A stretch of DNA of 64,000 bases from Flavobacterium sp. IB48 (GCF_016405855.1 NZ_JAEFCA010000001.1:35111-99110), one strand, 5' to 3'; shown: positions 44,161-53,022, counted from the stretch's first letter. Numbers and translations are program-made. Notes: generated from the sequence alone by a model not told the origin.

Positions 44161-45756
44161 TTAATTAAAATCGAAGCGTAATCCTAACGAAATATTATTT
44201 TGATCAACACTATTTTTTTCAAATAAAGGCTGTAAATCGTATTTCAAATACAAACTTGCTGATTTGTAACCAACGTATGTACTTAGCCCATAATTAAAAT
44301 CATTTACGTTGAAATTGCCCTTTGTTTTTTGCTTTACATCATTTCCAACCTCATCATCAAAACATAAAATTTGTTTTGATTTCACTCTAAATCCTGCATA
44401 ACCTCCTATACCAATTCTAGCACTTTTATGAGATTTAAAATAATTAACTCCATCTCGAACTTCTTTCTTAGTAAAATCAAACTCCAAATGCAATGGTACC
44501 ATTACATATACATTTCTAAATCGGGATTCGTCTAAATGTACAGGGCTTGTCACTAAATCGGTTTGTGCGCCATTTTTTTCAAAATAACGATCATCTGTCG
44601 CCCGCAGATTATTATACATCAGAGACATTCCGTATTTAAAATGCAACAAATTATCGTCTTTTAAAATTCTAGTGTTCCCAGTTATCCCCCATTCATAAAA
44701 GTGAGACGGCAAATATTTAAAATCTGAATGCGCAACTTGACCATCTGTCACTAAATTATTTACTCCAAAAGCAAAAACGAATTGAGTAGTAGTTCTTTTT
44801 GATTGGCGTTTATCAACATCTTTTTGACCATGATACACTTTCATAGAAGTAAGATTAATGATTGTTTGATCCTCTTTATCACAATCATTACAATCTCCAA
44901 TTACAATTTTTGCCCCTTTGTTTTTATTTGTATTTTCTGTCTCAATTTTACCATCAACTCTATCTTGAACTAATTGGCTTAATTTATTTTCTTCGATAGC
45001 AACATTTGTTTCAATAGCAGCGGCACGAACTTTTGCTCTATTTAATTTAAGTTCTTCTCCTTTTTCTTTAGAAATTATTCCTTTTGAGACTTGATTATCT
45101 AATGAATCTACTTCTATTTTTAAAGCTTTCTTTTCGTCATCTGTTATTTTTGTAATTTGATCAGCAATCGCTTTTGCCCTTACTTCAAATGAAATTTCTT
45201 TAGGATCTCGTCCTTTATTTTCTCCAGTTTCTGGAACAGTATTTTCTACCACTTCAAGTTTTACATCTTTAAACCAAATTTGGCCAGTTCCGTCTAATAA
45301 AACTCCATAAGAAATTGATGTTGCATCCTTTGGCACAAATAAAACAACTTCATATTTTGTCCAATTAGTTGAACCTTTTATAGGTCTGTTCTGCATATTA
45401 TCAAAAGCAAGTACGCGAGCTGAATAATAATCGACACGCATCCAAAGTCCAGCCCATGAATTTACATTTTCTGTCTTTACATAAGCAGTCATTTTAAGCG
45501 TTTTATCCTGATATAAATTAGATTTTATTGTCTTCGTAAGACTCCCAAAACCTTTAATTTTACTTTGAACTGATTTTATTGTAAAGATATTTTGATCGGT
45601 AGATTCCAGATTTTTCTCAAAATTCATTTCATATTTTACAGGGTCATGTTGCCAATAAGTCCAGTCTAAAACCTTTTTATAACTGCCACTCTCTTGTGCT
45701 GATAATTTAGTTGCCAAAGCAACTATCATCATTGTAATTAATATAATTTTTTGCAT
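44161..45756 (-). CDS. Exported protein: beta-sandwich, coiled coil and C-terminal outer-membrane barrel
   Basis: The 531-residue product has a signal peptide ending in LSAQ. Residues 22-170 look like a carbohydrate-binding-module-type beta-sandwich (KMTAYVKTENVNSWAGLWMR, TKYEVVLFVPKDATSISYGV, WFKDVKLEVVE). Residues 185-270 are helical and charged and likely a coiled coil, with a CNDCD cluster near 285. The last 220 residues alternate as strands and end in FDFN, like a small outer-membrane barrel. It lies just after an ECF sigma/anti-sigma pair and is probably under its control. The three-part build is unusual; no function is assigned. Confidence 0.65.
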   Translation of the reverse strand: MQKIILITMMIVALATKLSAQESGSYKKVLDWTYWQHDPVKYEMNFEKNLESTDQNIFTIKSVQSKIKGFGSLTKTIKSNLYQDKTLKMTAYVKTENVNSWAGLWMRVDYYSARVLAFDNMQNRPIKGSTNWTKYEVVLFVPKDATSISYGVLLDGTGQIWFKDVKLEVVENTVPETGENKGRDPKEISFEVRAKAIADQITKITDDEKKALKIEVDSLDNQVSKGIISKEKGEELKLNRAKVRAAAIETNVAIEENKLSQLVQDRVDGKIETENTNKNKGAKIVIGDCNDCDKEDQTIINLTSMKVYHGQKDVDKRQSKRTTTQFVFAFGVNNLVTDGQVAHSDFKYLPSHFYEWGITGNTRILKDDNLLHFKYGMSLMYNNLRATDDRYFEKNGAQTDLVTSPVHLDESRFRNVYVMVPLHLEFDFTKKEVRDGVNYFKSHKSARIGIGGYAGFRVKSKQILCFDDEVGNDVKQKTKGNFNVNDFNYGLSTYVGYKSASLYLKYDLQPLFEKNSVDQNNISLGLRFDFN

Positions 45757-45794
45757 GATTTTCGTTTTTTGATTGATGATTGATGATTCTTTAT

Positions 45795-46520
45795 TTATTC
45801 TTCGTAATTTCTATTTGCTATAGCACTTTTTACAGCTTTCAAATTTTTATTAAATTTATCTAGCGCAGACTCTCTATAAGATTGATTTAATTCTGTTTCG
45901 GCATTTAAAAGCAAATCGTTAGGATTTACTGTAACCGCTTTTCTGTTTTTTCTAATTATTTCGTCAGTAGTTTTTGTTTCGACTTTACCATTAACTTCTG
46001 CCAATAATTGTTCTGCCGAAATGTATTTGCTTTTATTTTCAGATTGGTGATTCTTATTTTCAAAAGAACTAACTGTTGCACTATCTCCTTTTAAATCATC
46101 CTTAATTGAAGACTCTACTTTACTTGCAAGTTGTTCTGAATTCTTGTTTTGATTATGAATTTCAACAACAGCTTGAACATGTTTCATTATTCGTTTCGGA
46201 TTATGGTTATTAATATTTATAACCTCATCTTTATTTACTCCTACTACATTTAAAGTGTCTTTATTTATTTTTTGTTCTAAAACTATTGGTGTATTCTTTT
46301 TAATTTCTACAGTTTCGGAACGATTAAAATAGATTGTGCCGACCAATAAAAACCCTACAAAACTTGCCGCGATATAAAGCCATTTTTTGCTTTTCTTAGG
46401 TTTCTTTTCTTCTGTCACGCTCAACATCGCATCCAATCGATCCCAAGCTTTATTGCTTGGTTCTATTTCTCGTTGATTTAGCTTTTCACGGAAATCCTTT
46501 TCAAAATTATTCGGTTCCAT
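45795..46520 (-). CDS. Predicted membrane anti-sigma factor
   Basis: The 241-residue protein has a cytoplasmic start rich in charge (FEKDFREKLNQREIEPSNKAWDRLDAML), one membrane helix (KWLYIAASFVGFLLVGTIYF, about 46-65) and a polar periplasmic part. This is the plan of Bacteroidota anti-sigma factors paired with ECF sigma genes. The first 45 residues would hold the sigma-binding helix. It overlaps the sigma gene by 14 bases. Confidence 0.78.
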   Translation of the reverse strand: MEPNNFEKDFREKLNQREIEPSNKAWDRLDAMLSVTEEKKPKKSKKWLYIAASFVGFLLVGTIYFNRSETVEIKKNTPIVLEQKINKDTLNVVGVNKDEVININNHNPKRIMKHVQAVVEIHNQNKNSEQLASKVESSIKDDLKGDSATVSSFENKNHQSENKSKYISAEQLLAEVNGKVETKTTDEIIRKNRKAVTVNPNDLLLNAETELNQSYRESALDKFNKNLKAVKSAIANRNYEE

Positions 46521-47067
46521 TATCTTGTTTTTTTAAAATAGTAATTTGTGTTTGCAACATTTTTCTAGCGTGCGATAATTGCGATTTCGATGTTCCTTCA
46601 TTAATTCCTAACATCTTGGCAATTTCATTGTGTTTGTAACCTTCAATTGCATATAAATTGAAAACCATTTTATACCCGTCTGGCAAAGCATCAATTAAAT
46701 ACTGAATCTGTTCTACAGTAAAATGACTGTCAATTTCATTAAATCTTTCTTCTACAAAAAACTCATCTTCGGCAAATTTTACTTTTTTCTGAACTCTTAA
46801 GTAGGAAATGCATTCGTTAACCATAATTCGGCGGATCCAACCTTCAAAACTTCCTTTGTGTTCAAAGTTTTTCAAATTTGTAAACACTTTCATGAAAGCC
46901 GTTATCATTACATCTTCTGCTAATTGAATGTCTTTTATATATTGACGGCACACACTTAACATTTTAGAAGAATATTTACCATAAATCTGCTGCTGTGCCT
47001 GACGATTGTTCTCGACAGCCAGCTTTATGATTTTGGTTTCTTCTTGATGCAATGGTATAATTTTCAT
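46507..47067 (-). CDS. ECF-type RNA polymerase sigma factor
   Basis: The 186-residue protein has sigma region 2 (AQQQIYGKYSSKMLSVCRQY, AEDVMITAFMKVFTNLKNFE, GSFEGWIRRIMVNECISYLR) and region 4 (IQYLIDALPDGYKMVFNLYAIEGYKHNEIAKMLGINEGTSKSQLSH). It lacks regions 1 and 3, as ECF factors do. Its own promoter shows an ECF-type GCAACC/CGTCTA pattern, so autoregulation is likely. The anti-sigma gene overlaps its end. Confidence 0.93.
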   Translation of the reverse strand: MKIIPLHQEETKIIKLAVENNRQAQQQIYGKYSSKMLSVCRQYIKDIQLAEDVMITAFMKVFTNLKNFEHKGSFEGWIRRIMVNECISYLRVQKKVKFAEDEFFVEERFNEIDSHFTVEQIQYLIDALPDGYKMVFNLYAIEGYKHNEIAKMLGINEGTSKSQLSHARKMLQTQITILKKQDNGTE

Positions 47068-47110
47068 TAATAAGCTTTTGGTTTTGGTTTTAGAAATAGA
47101 CTTCTATTAG

Positions 47111-47140
47111 CATAGACGATTGTCGATTTGAAATGGTTGC
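47111..47140 (-). promoter_or_regulatory. ECF-type autoregulatory promoter
   Basis: On the minus strand GCAACC (47135-47140) is followed 16 bases later by CGTC (47115-47118) within CGTCTATG (47111-47118). This is the AAC-N16-CGTC pattern of ECF-sigma promoters. It lies 44 bases before the sigma gene. The rest of the 47141-47385 gap is A+T-rich; a near -7 word TATATTTA lies about 47 bases before the next gene, and nothing else was seen. Confidence 0.6.
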
Positions 47141-47385
47141 ATGAAGTATGAAAAATTTTCAAAAAAATAAATTCCAAAAACGAGATTGGGTTATTGGCTC
47201 TTATTAATGTAAACTTAAGTAAACTTCTCACATAAGACATACTAATCTCTAAGCATTCTTAAATACATTGAGAATTTCCTTAAACGTTATTAAAGCAAGT
47301 TTTTCTAATTAATACACATTTACGTATTAAATCTATTATATTTACTTTCGAAAAATTTACCAAAAACAAACCTAAAACCAATTAA

Positions 47386-47889
47386 ATGAAAGACAAATTT
47401 TACTCAATTCTAGTTCTTTTTATTGCCGTTTTTTGCTGTAAAAACTGCTCTACTGAATACATTAAAGGCGGAGACAACAAAGCAATCTCTAATTATGAAA
47501 AAATGCTTTTCGACAATTCAACAATCCAAGCGGAATTATATGATGAATATAAAGAGACTACGATTAAAATTGCTGGCATACCAATGAAGACCTACAAATT
47601 TAGGTATCATTTTGATTTGGATGGGAACACTTATGAAGGAGAACATACTTTTGACGTTGACCTTCCAAAATCAAACAAATTGACTGTTTACTATCTTAAA
47701 GGTGACCCAGATTTTAACCTTGCAAATCCAAAATCAGAATTAGCAAAGGAAAAAGAAAAAAACTCCTCCAATAGTAGTTTATATTGGGCTATTGGCTGGG
47801 GAATATTTAGCTTGATGGCATTATTTGGCGTTATCAATGAATTTAAGAAAAAACCAGAATCCGAAACAGAAATTGAAACAGCAGAGTAA
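47386..47889 (+). CDS. Small lipoprotein or membrane protein of unknown function
   Basis: The 167-residue product has an N-terminal hydrophobic stretch with cysteines (FIAVFCCKNCSTEY), a beta-rich middle (KTYKFRYHFDLDGNTYEGEH, KLTVYYLKGDPDFNLANP) and a C-terminal membrane helix (LYWAIGWGIFSLMALFGVI). The strand pattern and the LxVYYxxxxP block resemble DUF3592-type proteins, an inference. It stands alone with its own terminator. Confidence 0.65.
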   Translation: MKDKFYSILVLFIAVFCCKNCSTEYIKGGDNKAISNYEKMLFDNSTIQAELYDEYKETTIKIAGIPMKTYKFRYHFDLDGNTYEGEHTFDVDLPKSNKLTVYYLKGDPDFNLANPKSELAKEKEKNSSNSSLYWAIGWGIFSLMALFGVINEFKKKPESETEIETAE

Positions 47890-47902
47890 AATTTGCTTCA
47901 TT

Positions 47903-47949
47903 ATAAACAAAAACCTCTTTTAAAATTTTTAAAAGAGGTTTTTGTTTAT
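47903..47949. terminator. Terminator with 23-base perfect arms
   Basis: The bases 47903-47925 and 47927-47949 are exact reverse complements, with core AACCTCTTTT/AAAAGAGGTT. It can end both the gene before it and the convergent prenyl synthase gene. Confidence 0.82.
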
Positions 47950-47996
47950 CTTATATTTAAAGTCAATTTTTAATTGACAATTTTTCAATTAAAAAT

Positions 47997-48974
47997 TTAT
48001 TTCTTTCTCTCAATAACATAATTCACCATCAAAGTCAGCGCATCTTTATACTCAGAATCGTCAAAGTTTTGAAGTAATGCAAGTGCTTCCTGCTGGAATT
48101 CGACCATTTTGTTTTCGGCGTAAGCCAAACCATTATTATCTTTTACAAAAGCAATCACTTCTTTTACGCGTTTTTTGTCTTTGTTGTGGTTTTTAATAGA
48201 GTTTATCAGCCACTTTTTTTCTTGTGGAGTACAAGTATTTAAAACGTGAATTAAAGGCAAAGTCATTTTTTGCTCTTTAATATCTATTCCAGTTGGTTTT
48301 CCGATAGCTTCTTCACTATAATCAAATAAATCGTCTTTGATTTGAAATGCCATTCCAATCAGTTCACCGAATTTACGCATGTTTTCTACCTGTACATCAT
48401 CTTCAATTACGGCTTTCGCGCCAAGCGCACAACAAGCGGCAATAAGCGTTGCGGTTTTCTTTCTGATGATTTCGTAGTAAACATCTTCGGTAATATCAAG
48501 TCGACGTGCTTTTTCGATTTGAAGCAATTCTCCTTCGCTCATTTCGCGAACGGCTACAGAAATGATTCTTAACAAATCAAAATCGCCATTATCTATTGAA
48601 AGCAGCAAACCTTTAGACAATAAATAGTCTCCAACCAAAACGGCAATTTTGTTTTTCCAAAGTGCATTGATTGAGAAAAATCCGCGACGGCGATTACTAT
48701 CGTCAACAACATCATCGTGTACTAAAGTAGCGGTGTGAATAAGCTCAATTACTGACGCTCCTCGATAGGTTCTTTCGTTTACAGTACCGCCTGAAACCAT
48801 TTTTGCAGTCAGAAAAACAAACATCGGACGCATTTGTTTTCCTTTGCGGTTTACGATATAATAAGTGATTCTGTTTAGTAAGGCAACCTTAGAAGTCATC
48901 GACTCATGGAACTTTTTTTCGAAAAGTTCCATCTCGTTAAAAATGGGCTGCTTTATTTGAGATGTAATATTCAT
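47997..48974 (-). CDS. Long-chain polyprenyl diphosphate synthase
   Basis: The 325-residue protein is a trans-prenyltransferase making an isoprenoid chain, probably for menaquinone. It shows the first Asp-rich motif LVHDDVVDDSNRRRG and the second FQIKDDLFDYS, with GKQMRPMFVFLTAK near the start. Chain length cannot be set surely, but the lack of a bulky residue just before the first motif fits a long product. The -7 word TATATTTG lies eight bases before the ATG. Confidence 0.92.
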   Translation of the reverse strand: MNITSQIKQPIFNEMELFEKKFHESMTSKVALLNRITYYIVNRKGKQMRPMFVFLTAKMVSGGTVNERTYRGASVIELIHTATLVHDDVVDDSNRRRGFFSINALWKNKIAVLVGDYLLSKGLLLSIDNGDFDLLRIISVAVREMSEGELLQIEKARRLDITEDVYYEIIRKKTATLIAACCALGAKAVIEDDVQVENMRKFGELIGMAFQIKDDLFDYSEEAIGKPTGIDIKEQKMTLPLIHVLNTCTPQEKKWLINSIKNHNKDKKRVKEVIAFVKDNNGLAYAENKMVEFQQEALALLQNFDDSEYKDALTLMVNYVIERKK

Positions 48975-48982
48975 TTAGACTC

Positions 48983-48990
48983 CAAATATA
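48983..48990 (-). promoter_or_regulatory. -7 promoter element TATATTTG of the prenyl synthase gene
   Basis: A perfect TAnnTTTG word on the minus strand, ending eight bases before the ATG at 48974. Confidence 0.6.
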
Positions 48991-49132
48991 CTATTTTAAA
49001 TAAAAATACGTTGTGTATTTTAGGTTAGGATTTAAATAATTTATGCCTTAACCTGAAAAAAAACTCCAAAAATAGCTCTAACTAATACTGATTTGAATTC
49101 ATTAACTTAAAAGAACCCAAAATTATTATTTT

Positions 49133-49999
49133 ATGAAAACAAAGCTTTTATTAATTAGTACTTGTATTACTATGTCTTTTTTCGTCAGCTGTAATTCTGA
49201 TGAAAAAACAAATGACGGATCGGGATCGACAGCGGCGATTACCAACGATGAGATTATAACCAACTCTAAAATCGATGCTTCTGTAGAAGATGTTACTAAT
49301 ATTGCCGAAGATCAATTTAGCTCTCAGCTCAATGTAAATTCAAAACCAAGCGGACCTATAAAAAATTATCTTCCTAGCTGTGCTACAATTACTACCGTTT
49401 TGACCAATAATACTTGGACAAAAACAGTAGATTTTGGTGTTGAAGGCTGTACTTTAAATAACGGAAATACAGTAAAAGGTAAAATGGTTGTTTCTTTTGC
49501 AAACGATTTTACTTCTTCTACACAAACAATCAGCTATACTTTTGAAGGATTTTATCATAATGGCAAAAAAATTCAGGGAAGCAAAAGTATTGTTAGAACC
49601 ATTAAAGAGACTAATTTGTTGGTAACACCTCACCCAGTTTCTACTGCTTCTATAGATTTAACTATTACTTTTGATGATGGAAAAGTTTATTCTAGAAAAG
49701 GAACTTTAACAAAAGAAATGACTTCTGGTTATGACACATGGTTTGATTGGGATGATAATGTCTTTATGATTACCGGAAGTGGCACTACAACTTTCCCTAA
49801 CGGAGATACTTTCTCGGCAGAAATTACAACTCCATTAGAGTTTGATGCGTCTTGCAGAAAATCTTTTGCAGTAAAAGGAATTGTTTCTATAACTAAAAAT
49901 GGTGCTACGGCAACAATAGATTATGGTAGCGGAGAGTGTGATACGCTTGCAAAAGTAACAAAAGACGGAGTTACTGAAGAAGTAGATTTGAAAAAATAA
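49133..49999 (+). CDS. Predicted lipoprotein of unknown function
   Basis: The 288-residue product has a lipoprotein signal (LLISTCITMSFFVSCNSDEK, lipobox VSC). The body is beta-rich, with Cys in CATITTVLTNNTW and GVEGCTLNNGNTVKGK, and a repeat of the same kind near the end (SCRKSFAVKGIVSITKNG, DYGSGECDTLA). The two halves look related and may form paired beta domains. Similar proteins are common in Flavobacteriia; I assign no function. Confidence 0.7.
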   Translation: MKTKLLLISTCITMSFFVSCNSDEKTNDGSGSTAAITNDEIITNSKIDASVEDVTNIAEDQFSSQLNVNSKPSGPIKNYLPSCATITTVLTNNTWTKTVDFGVEGCTLNNGNTVKGKMVVSFANDFTSSTQTISYTFEGFYHNGKKIQGSKSIVRTIKETNLLVTPHPVSTASIDLTITFDDGKVYSRKGTLTKEMTSGYDTWFDWDDNVFMITGSGTTTFPNGDTFSAEITTPLEFDASCRKSFAVKGIVSITKNGATATIDYGSGECDTLAKVTKDGVTEEVDLKK

Positions 50000-50017
50000 A
50001 CATCCTTTTTGTCCAGT

Positions 50018-50066
50018 AAAAAAGCATTAAGAACAAGAATTGTTATCTCGTTTTTAATGCTTTTTT
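50018..50066 (+). terminator. Terminator after the lipoprotein gene
   Basis: AAAAAAGCATTAA pairs with TTAATGCTTTTTT across a long loop and runs into T. Confidence 0.72.
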
Positions 50067-50088
50067 TTATCGTTAAAAACCGATCAAA

Positions 50089-50158
50089 TGTCCCTATGGG
50101 ACACAATTATCATTATGAATATTTTTTTTCTACCAACGAGATATTCCTAACGGAATAT
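50089..50158. repeat. Two short palindromes between convergent genes
   Basis: TGTCCCTATGGGACA at 50089-50103 is a perfect palindromic arm pair. ATATTCC-TAAC-GGAATAT lies at 50141-50158 and may end rlmN on the minus strand. Confidence 0.6.
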
Positions 50159-50171
50159 TTTTTAGCAAATA

Positions 50172-51218
50172 TTATTCTGCTTCTTTATTCGCTAATTGTC
50201 CACAAGCGGCGTCAATGTCTTTTCCTCGACTTCTTCTCACTTTTACAACTACCCCGATATTTTCTAAAGCTTTTATGTAAGCCATAATTGATTCTTCTGA
50301 AGCTTGTTGGAATTCACCATCATCAATTGGATTATATTCAATTAAGTTGACCTTACAAGGCACATATTTACAAAACTTAACCAAAGCATCAACTGAAGCT
50401 TTATCGTCGTTAATTCCTTTCCAAACCACATATTCGTAAGAAATTTTGCTTTTAGTTTTTCTGTACCAATATTCTAAAGCCTCTCTCAGATCTTTTAGAG
50501 GGAAATTTTTACTAAAAGGCATAATTCGAGCGCGCGTTTCGTCTATCGCTGAGTGTAGAGAAACTGCTAGTTTAAACTTCACGTCATCATCTGCCATTTT
50601 TTTAATCATTTTAGGAATTCCTGAAGTCGAAACCATGATTCGTTTTGGAGACATTCCTAAACCTTCTTCAGAAGTAATCATGTCGATTGCTTTAATGACA
50701 TTGTTGTAATTCATTAAAGGTTCTCCCATTCCCATAAAAACAATATTCGAAAGTGGATGATTGTAATACAAACGGCTTTCTTTGTCGATTGCTAGCACTT
50801 GATCGTAAATTTCGCCTGGTTCTAGATTTCGCATTCTCTTTAATCTTGCAGTTGCACAGAAATTGCAATCTAAACTACAGCCAACCTGACTAGAAACACA
50901 AGCCGTAGTTCTGGTTTCAGTCGGAATTAAAACAGACTCAACTACAAGTCCATCATGAAGTCTAACGGCATTTTTTACTGTTCCGTCGCTACTTTTTTGC
51001 ATTGTGTCAACCTTAATATGATTGATTACAAAATTATTTTCAAGCATAGACCTTGTAGCTTTTGCTACGTTTGTCATGTCCTCAAAACTGTGAGCGCCTT
51101 TACTCCATAACCACTCGTAAACCTGATTTCCTCTGAAAGCTTTATCTCCATTTTCAACAAAAAAATCGCGAAGCTGTTCTTTTGATAAGGCTCTTATGTC
51201 TTTTTTCTCCATTTGCAT
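50172..51218 (-). CDS. rlmN: Dual-specificity RNA methyltransferase RlmN
   Basis: RlmN is a radical-SAM enzyme that puts C2 methyl groups on A2503 of 23S rRNA and A37 of tRNAs. The 348-residue protein has the iron-sulfur motif C114-x3-C118-x2-C121 (CSLDCNFC), the N-terminal helical part, and the C-terminal cysteine in AACGQLA that takes the methyl group. ATGs at 51218 and 51212 are both possible starts. Confidence 0.96.
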   Translation of the reverse strand: MQMEKKDIRALSKEQLRDFFVENGDKAFRGNQVYEWLWSKGAHSFEDMTNVAKATRSMLENNFVINHIKVDTMQKSSDGTVKNAVRLHDGLVVESVLIPTETRTTACVSSQVGCSLDCNFCATARLKRMRNLEPGEIYDQVLAIDKESRLYYNHPLSNIVFMGMGEPLMNYNNVIKAIDMITSEEGLGMSPKRIMVSTSGIPKMIKKMADDDVKFKLAVSLHSAIDETRARIMPFSKNFPLKDLREALEYWYRKTKSKISYEYVVWKGINDDKASVDALVKFCKYVPCKVNLIEYNPIDDGEFQQASEESIMAYIKALENIGVVVKVRRSRGKDIDAACGQLANKEAE

Positions 51219-51222
51219 GCTG

Positions 51223-51230
51223 CAAAGTTA
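51223..51230 (-). promoter_or_regulatory. -7 promoter element TAACTTTG of rlmN
   Basis: A perfect TAnnTTTG word on the minus strand, ending four bases before the first rlmN ATG. Confidence 0.6.
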
Positions 51231-51439
51231 ATTTATTTCCAGTGTTTTCTAAAACTTAAAGCATTTTACCTCCTTTTTTTCTTGATTTCTTTTCAAAAAA
51301 TAAAACAAGAAAACCAATATCGCCATTCTCAACCAAAACACGCAACAAACTAAAAAACAAATATTTACACAAAACTTCATTTCCTTAGAATGGGCATAAC
51401 CATAGCATTAATAAGCCTTTGCACTCTTTACTATAATAA

Positions 51440-51501
51440 TTTAATAAAAGTTTAGCCATGATTTTTATCATTTCATGTTCTTCACGCGCGCGATAATTTT
51501 G
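51440..51501 (+). promoter_or_regulatory. FNR/CRP-like operator and promoter of the first yceI gene
   Basis: The palindrome ATGAT-TTTT-ATCAT (51458-51471) resembles the FNR half-site pair TTGAT-N4-ATCAA. It is preceded by TTTAATAAAAGTTTAGCC and followed, 22 bases later, by the perfect -7 word TAATTTTG (51494-51501). The centre would fall near -42, the class II activator position. The rest of the 51231-51592 gap shows no gene. Confidence 0.65.
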
Positions 51502-51592
51502 GTCTAAGAAATAAGGATAGCTTTTGATTCTTTAACCACTAATTGAATCTTAAAACTTCCTGATTTGAATGATTAACCTATACTTTATCAAC

Positions 51593-52153
51593 ATGAAAAC
51601 AATTCAATCATTTTTACTGACAATTATTTTTACAACAATGGCATTAGAGGCAAATGCTCAAAAAAATTATAGCATAGCTGCAAACTCAACTTTTGAAGTA
51701 GCGGGAACCTCTACAGTACACGACTGGGTAATGAAATCTACAGAAGGAACGGGAAGCGCTAACTTAATTATTAAAGATTCTAAACTTGCCAGCATAAATA
51801 GTTTAAGTGTTTCCTTATTGGCTGAAAGCCTAAAAAGCTATAAAGCCAGCATGGACAAAGTAGCTTATGAGGCCATGGATACTGAAACACATAAATATAT
51901 TGAATACGTATTAAAATCTGCAGAAAAAATAGATGACAACACTTGGAATCTAACAGGAATTTACACTATTGCTGGAGTGAGTAAAGAATATAAAACTCAG
52001 GTAAAAGTAACTACTAATAAAGGGAGCATCATTTTACAAGGTTCTAATCAAATTACTTTTGGCGATTTTGAAATGACACCTCCAAAAGCTGCCTTGGGAG
52101 TTGTAAAAGCAGGAAAAGATCTAACTGTAATTTTCAATATTATTTTAAGCTAA
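51593..52153 (+). CDS. YceI family periplasmic protein
   Basis: I choose the ATG at 51593 (MKTIQSFLLTIIFTTMALEA), which begins a signal peptide; an earlier ATG at 51569 adds eight residues before it. The 186-residue product has the YceI lipocalin-like barrel: FEVAGTSTVHDWVMKSTEGTG near the start, a central LSVSLLAESLKSYKASMDKVAYEAM and the ending IVFGDFEM-type block ITFGDFEMTPPKAALGVVKAG. YceI proteins bind isoprenoid or other lipid ligands in the periplasm. It is a paralogue of the genes at 52448 and 54482. Confidence 0.88.
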   Translation: MKTIQSFLLTIIFTTMALEANAQKNYSIAANSTFEVAGTSTVHDWVMKSTEGTGSANLIIKDSKLASINSLSVSLLAESLKSYKASMDKVAYEAMDTETHKYIEYVLKSAEKIDDNTWNLTGIYTIAGVSKEYKTQVKVTTNKGSIILQGSNQITFGDFEMTPPKAALGVVKAGKDLTVIFNIILS

Positions 52154-52301
52154 ATCTTGATGTTAAAAAATCTTCATTTTTAACATTTTATCTCTTCGAA
52201 TTAAATGTTAAAAAATAGCAATTCAATAAAATCAAGCTTCTCTTTTTGCTTAACTGATCAATTCTATAGAAAATGAAAACGTTGTAGTTATTAAATACCT
52301 A

Positions 52302-52363
52302 TTTAATAAAATTTTAACAATGATTTTTATCATGTATAAAGCTGATTTATAGAAGGATCTTTG
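52302..52363 (+). promoter_or_regulatory. FNR/CRP-like operator and promoter of the second yceI gene
   Basis: The same block as at 51440-51501: TTTAATAAAATTTTAACA, the identical palindrome ATGATTTTTATCAT (52320-52333), exactly 22 bases, then GATCTTTG (52356-52363), a one-mismatch -7 word. The gap 52154-52447 otherwise holds no gene. Confidence 0.65.
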
Positions 52364-52447
52364 ATACAAGTTAAAAACAACATTCTTAGTACTAAATAGA
52401 AACTGGCCGACTATTAACTTATTTTTTATAATATAAACATGACAAAA

Positions 52448-53017
52448 ATGAAAACAAGTACATTAAAACTTTTCGCCGTTGTAACAGCATTTTTAGGAAT
52501 CAGCTCTTTTGCAACAGCACAAAAATCATATGCTTTAGACAGCAAGTCAACTTTTTCTGTTGCGGGTACTTCTACGCTTCATGACTGGGAAATGAAATCA
52601 ACTTCTGGAACTGGAACAGCATCATTAAATATTGCCAACGGAAAACTAACCGACATTGAAGCTTTGACTGTAACTCTTTTAGCCGAAAGCGTAAAAAGTG
52701 AGAAAAAAAGTATGGATAAAGTGGCTTATGAGACTTTAAAAACAGACAAAAACAAAAACATTAAATATGTTCTTAAATCTGCTGAAAAAGTAAATGAAAC
52801 AACTTGGGAATTAACTGGAACTTATACCATTGCTGGAGTTAGCAAAGCTTACAAAACTACTGTAAAAACAACTGTTACCGCAAATGGATTAAATCTTCAA
52901 GGAAGCAACAAAATCACCTTTACAGATTTCGGAATGAAATCACCGACAGCAATGCTTGGGACAATAAAAACAGGTCAAGACCTGACTATAAAATTTAATT
53001 TAAACTTTAATTTATAA
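52448..53017 (+). CDS. YceI family periplasmic protein, porin-linked
   Basis: The product (189 residues from the ATG at 52448; another ATG is at 52439) has a signal peptide (STLKLFAVVTAFLGISSFATAQ) and the YceI barrel with FSVAGTSTLHDWEMKSTSGTG, LTVTLLAESVKSEKKSMDKV and ITFTDFGMKSPTAMLGTIKTG. It is clearly a close paralogue of the 51593 gene along its whole length. It starts a three-gene group with the porin (five bases away) and a third YceI-like gene. Confidence 0.88.
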   Translation: MKTSTLKLFAVVTAFLGISSFATAQKSYALDSKSTFSVAGTSTLHDWEMKSTSGTGTASLNIANGKLTDIEALTVTLLAESVKSEKKSMDKVAYETLKTDKNKNIKYVLKSAEKVNETTWELTGTYTIAGVSKAYKTTVKTTVTANGLNLQGSNKITFTDFGMKSPTAMLGTIKTGQDLTIKFNLNFNL

Positions 53018-53022
53018 ACGCC

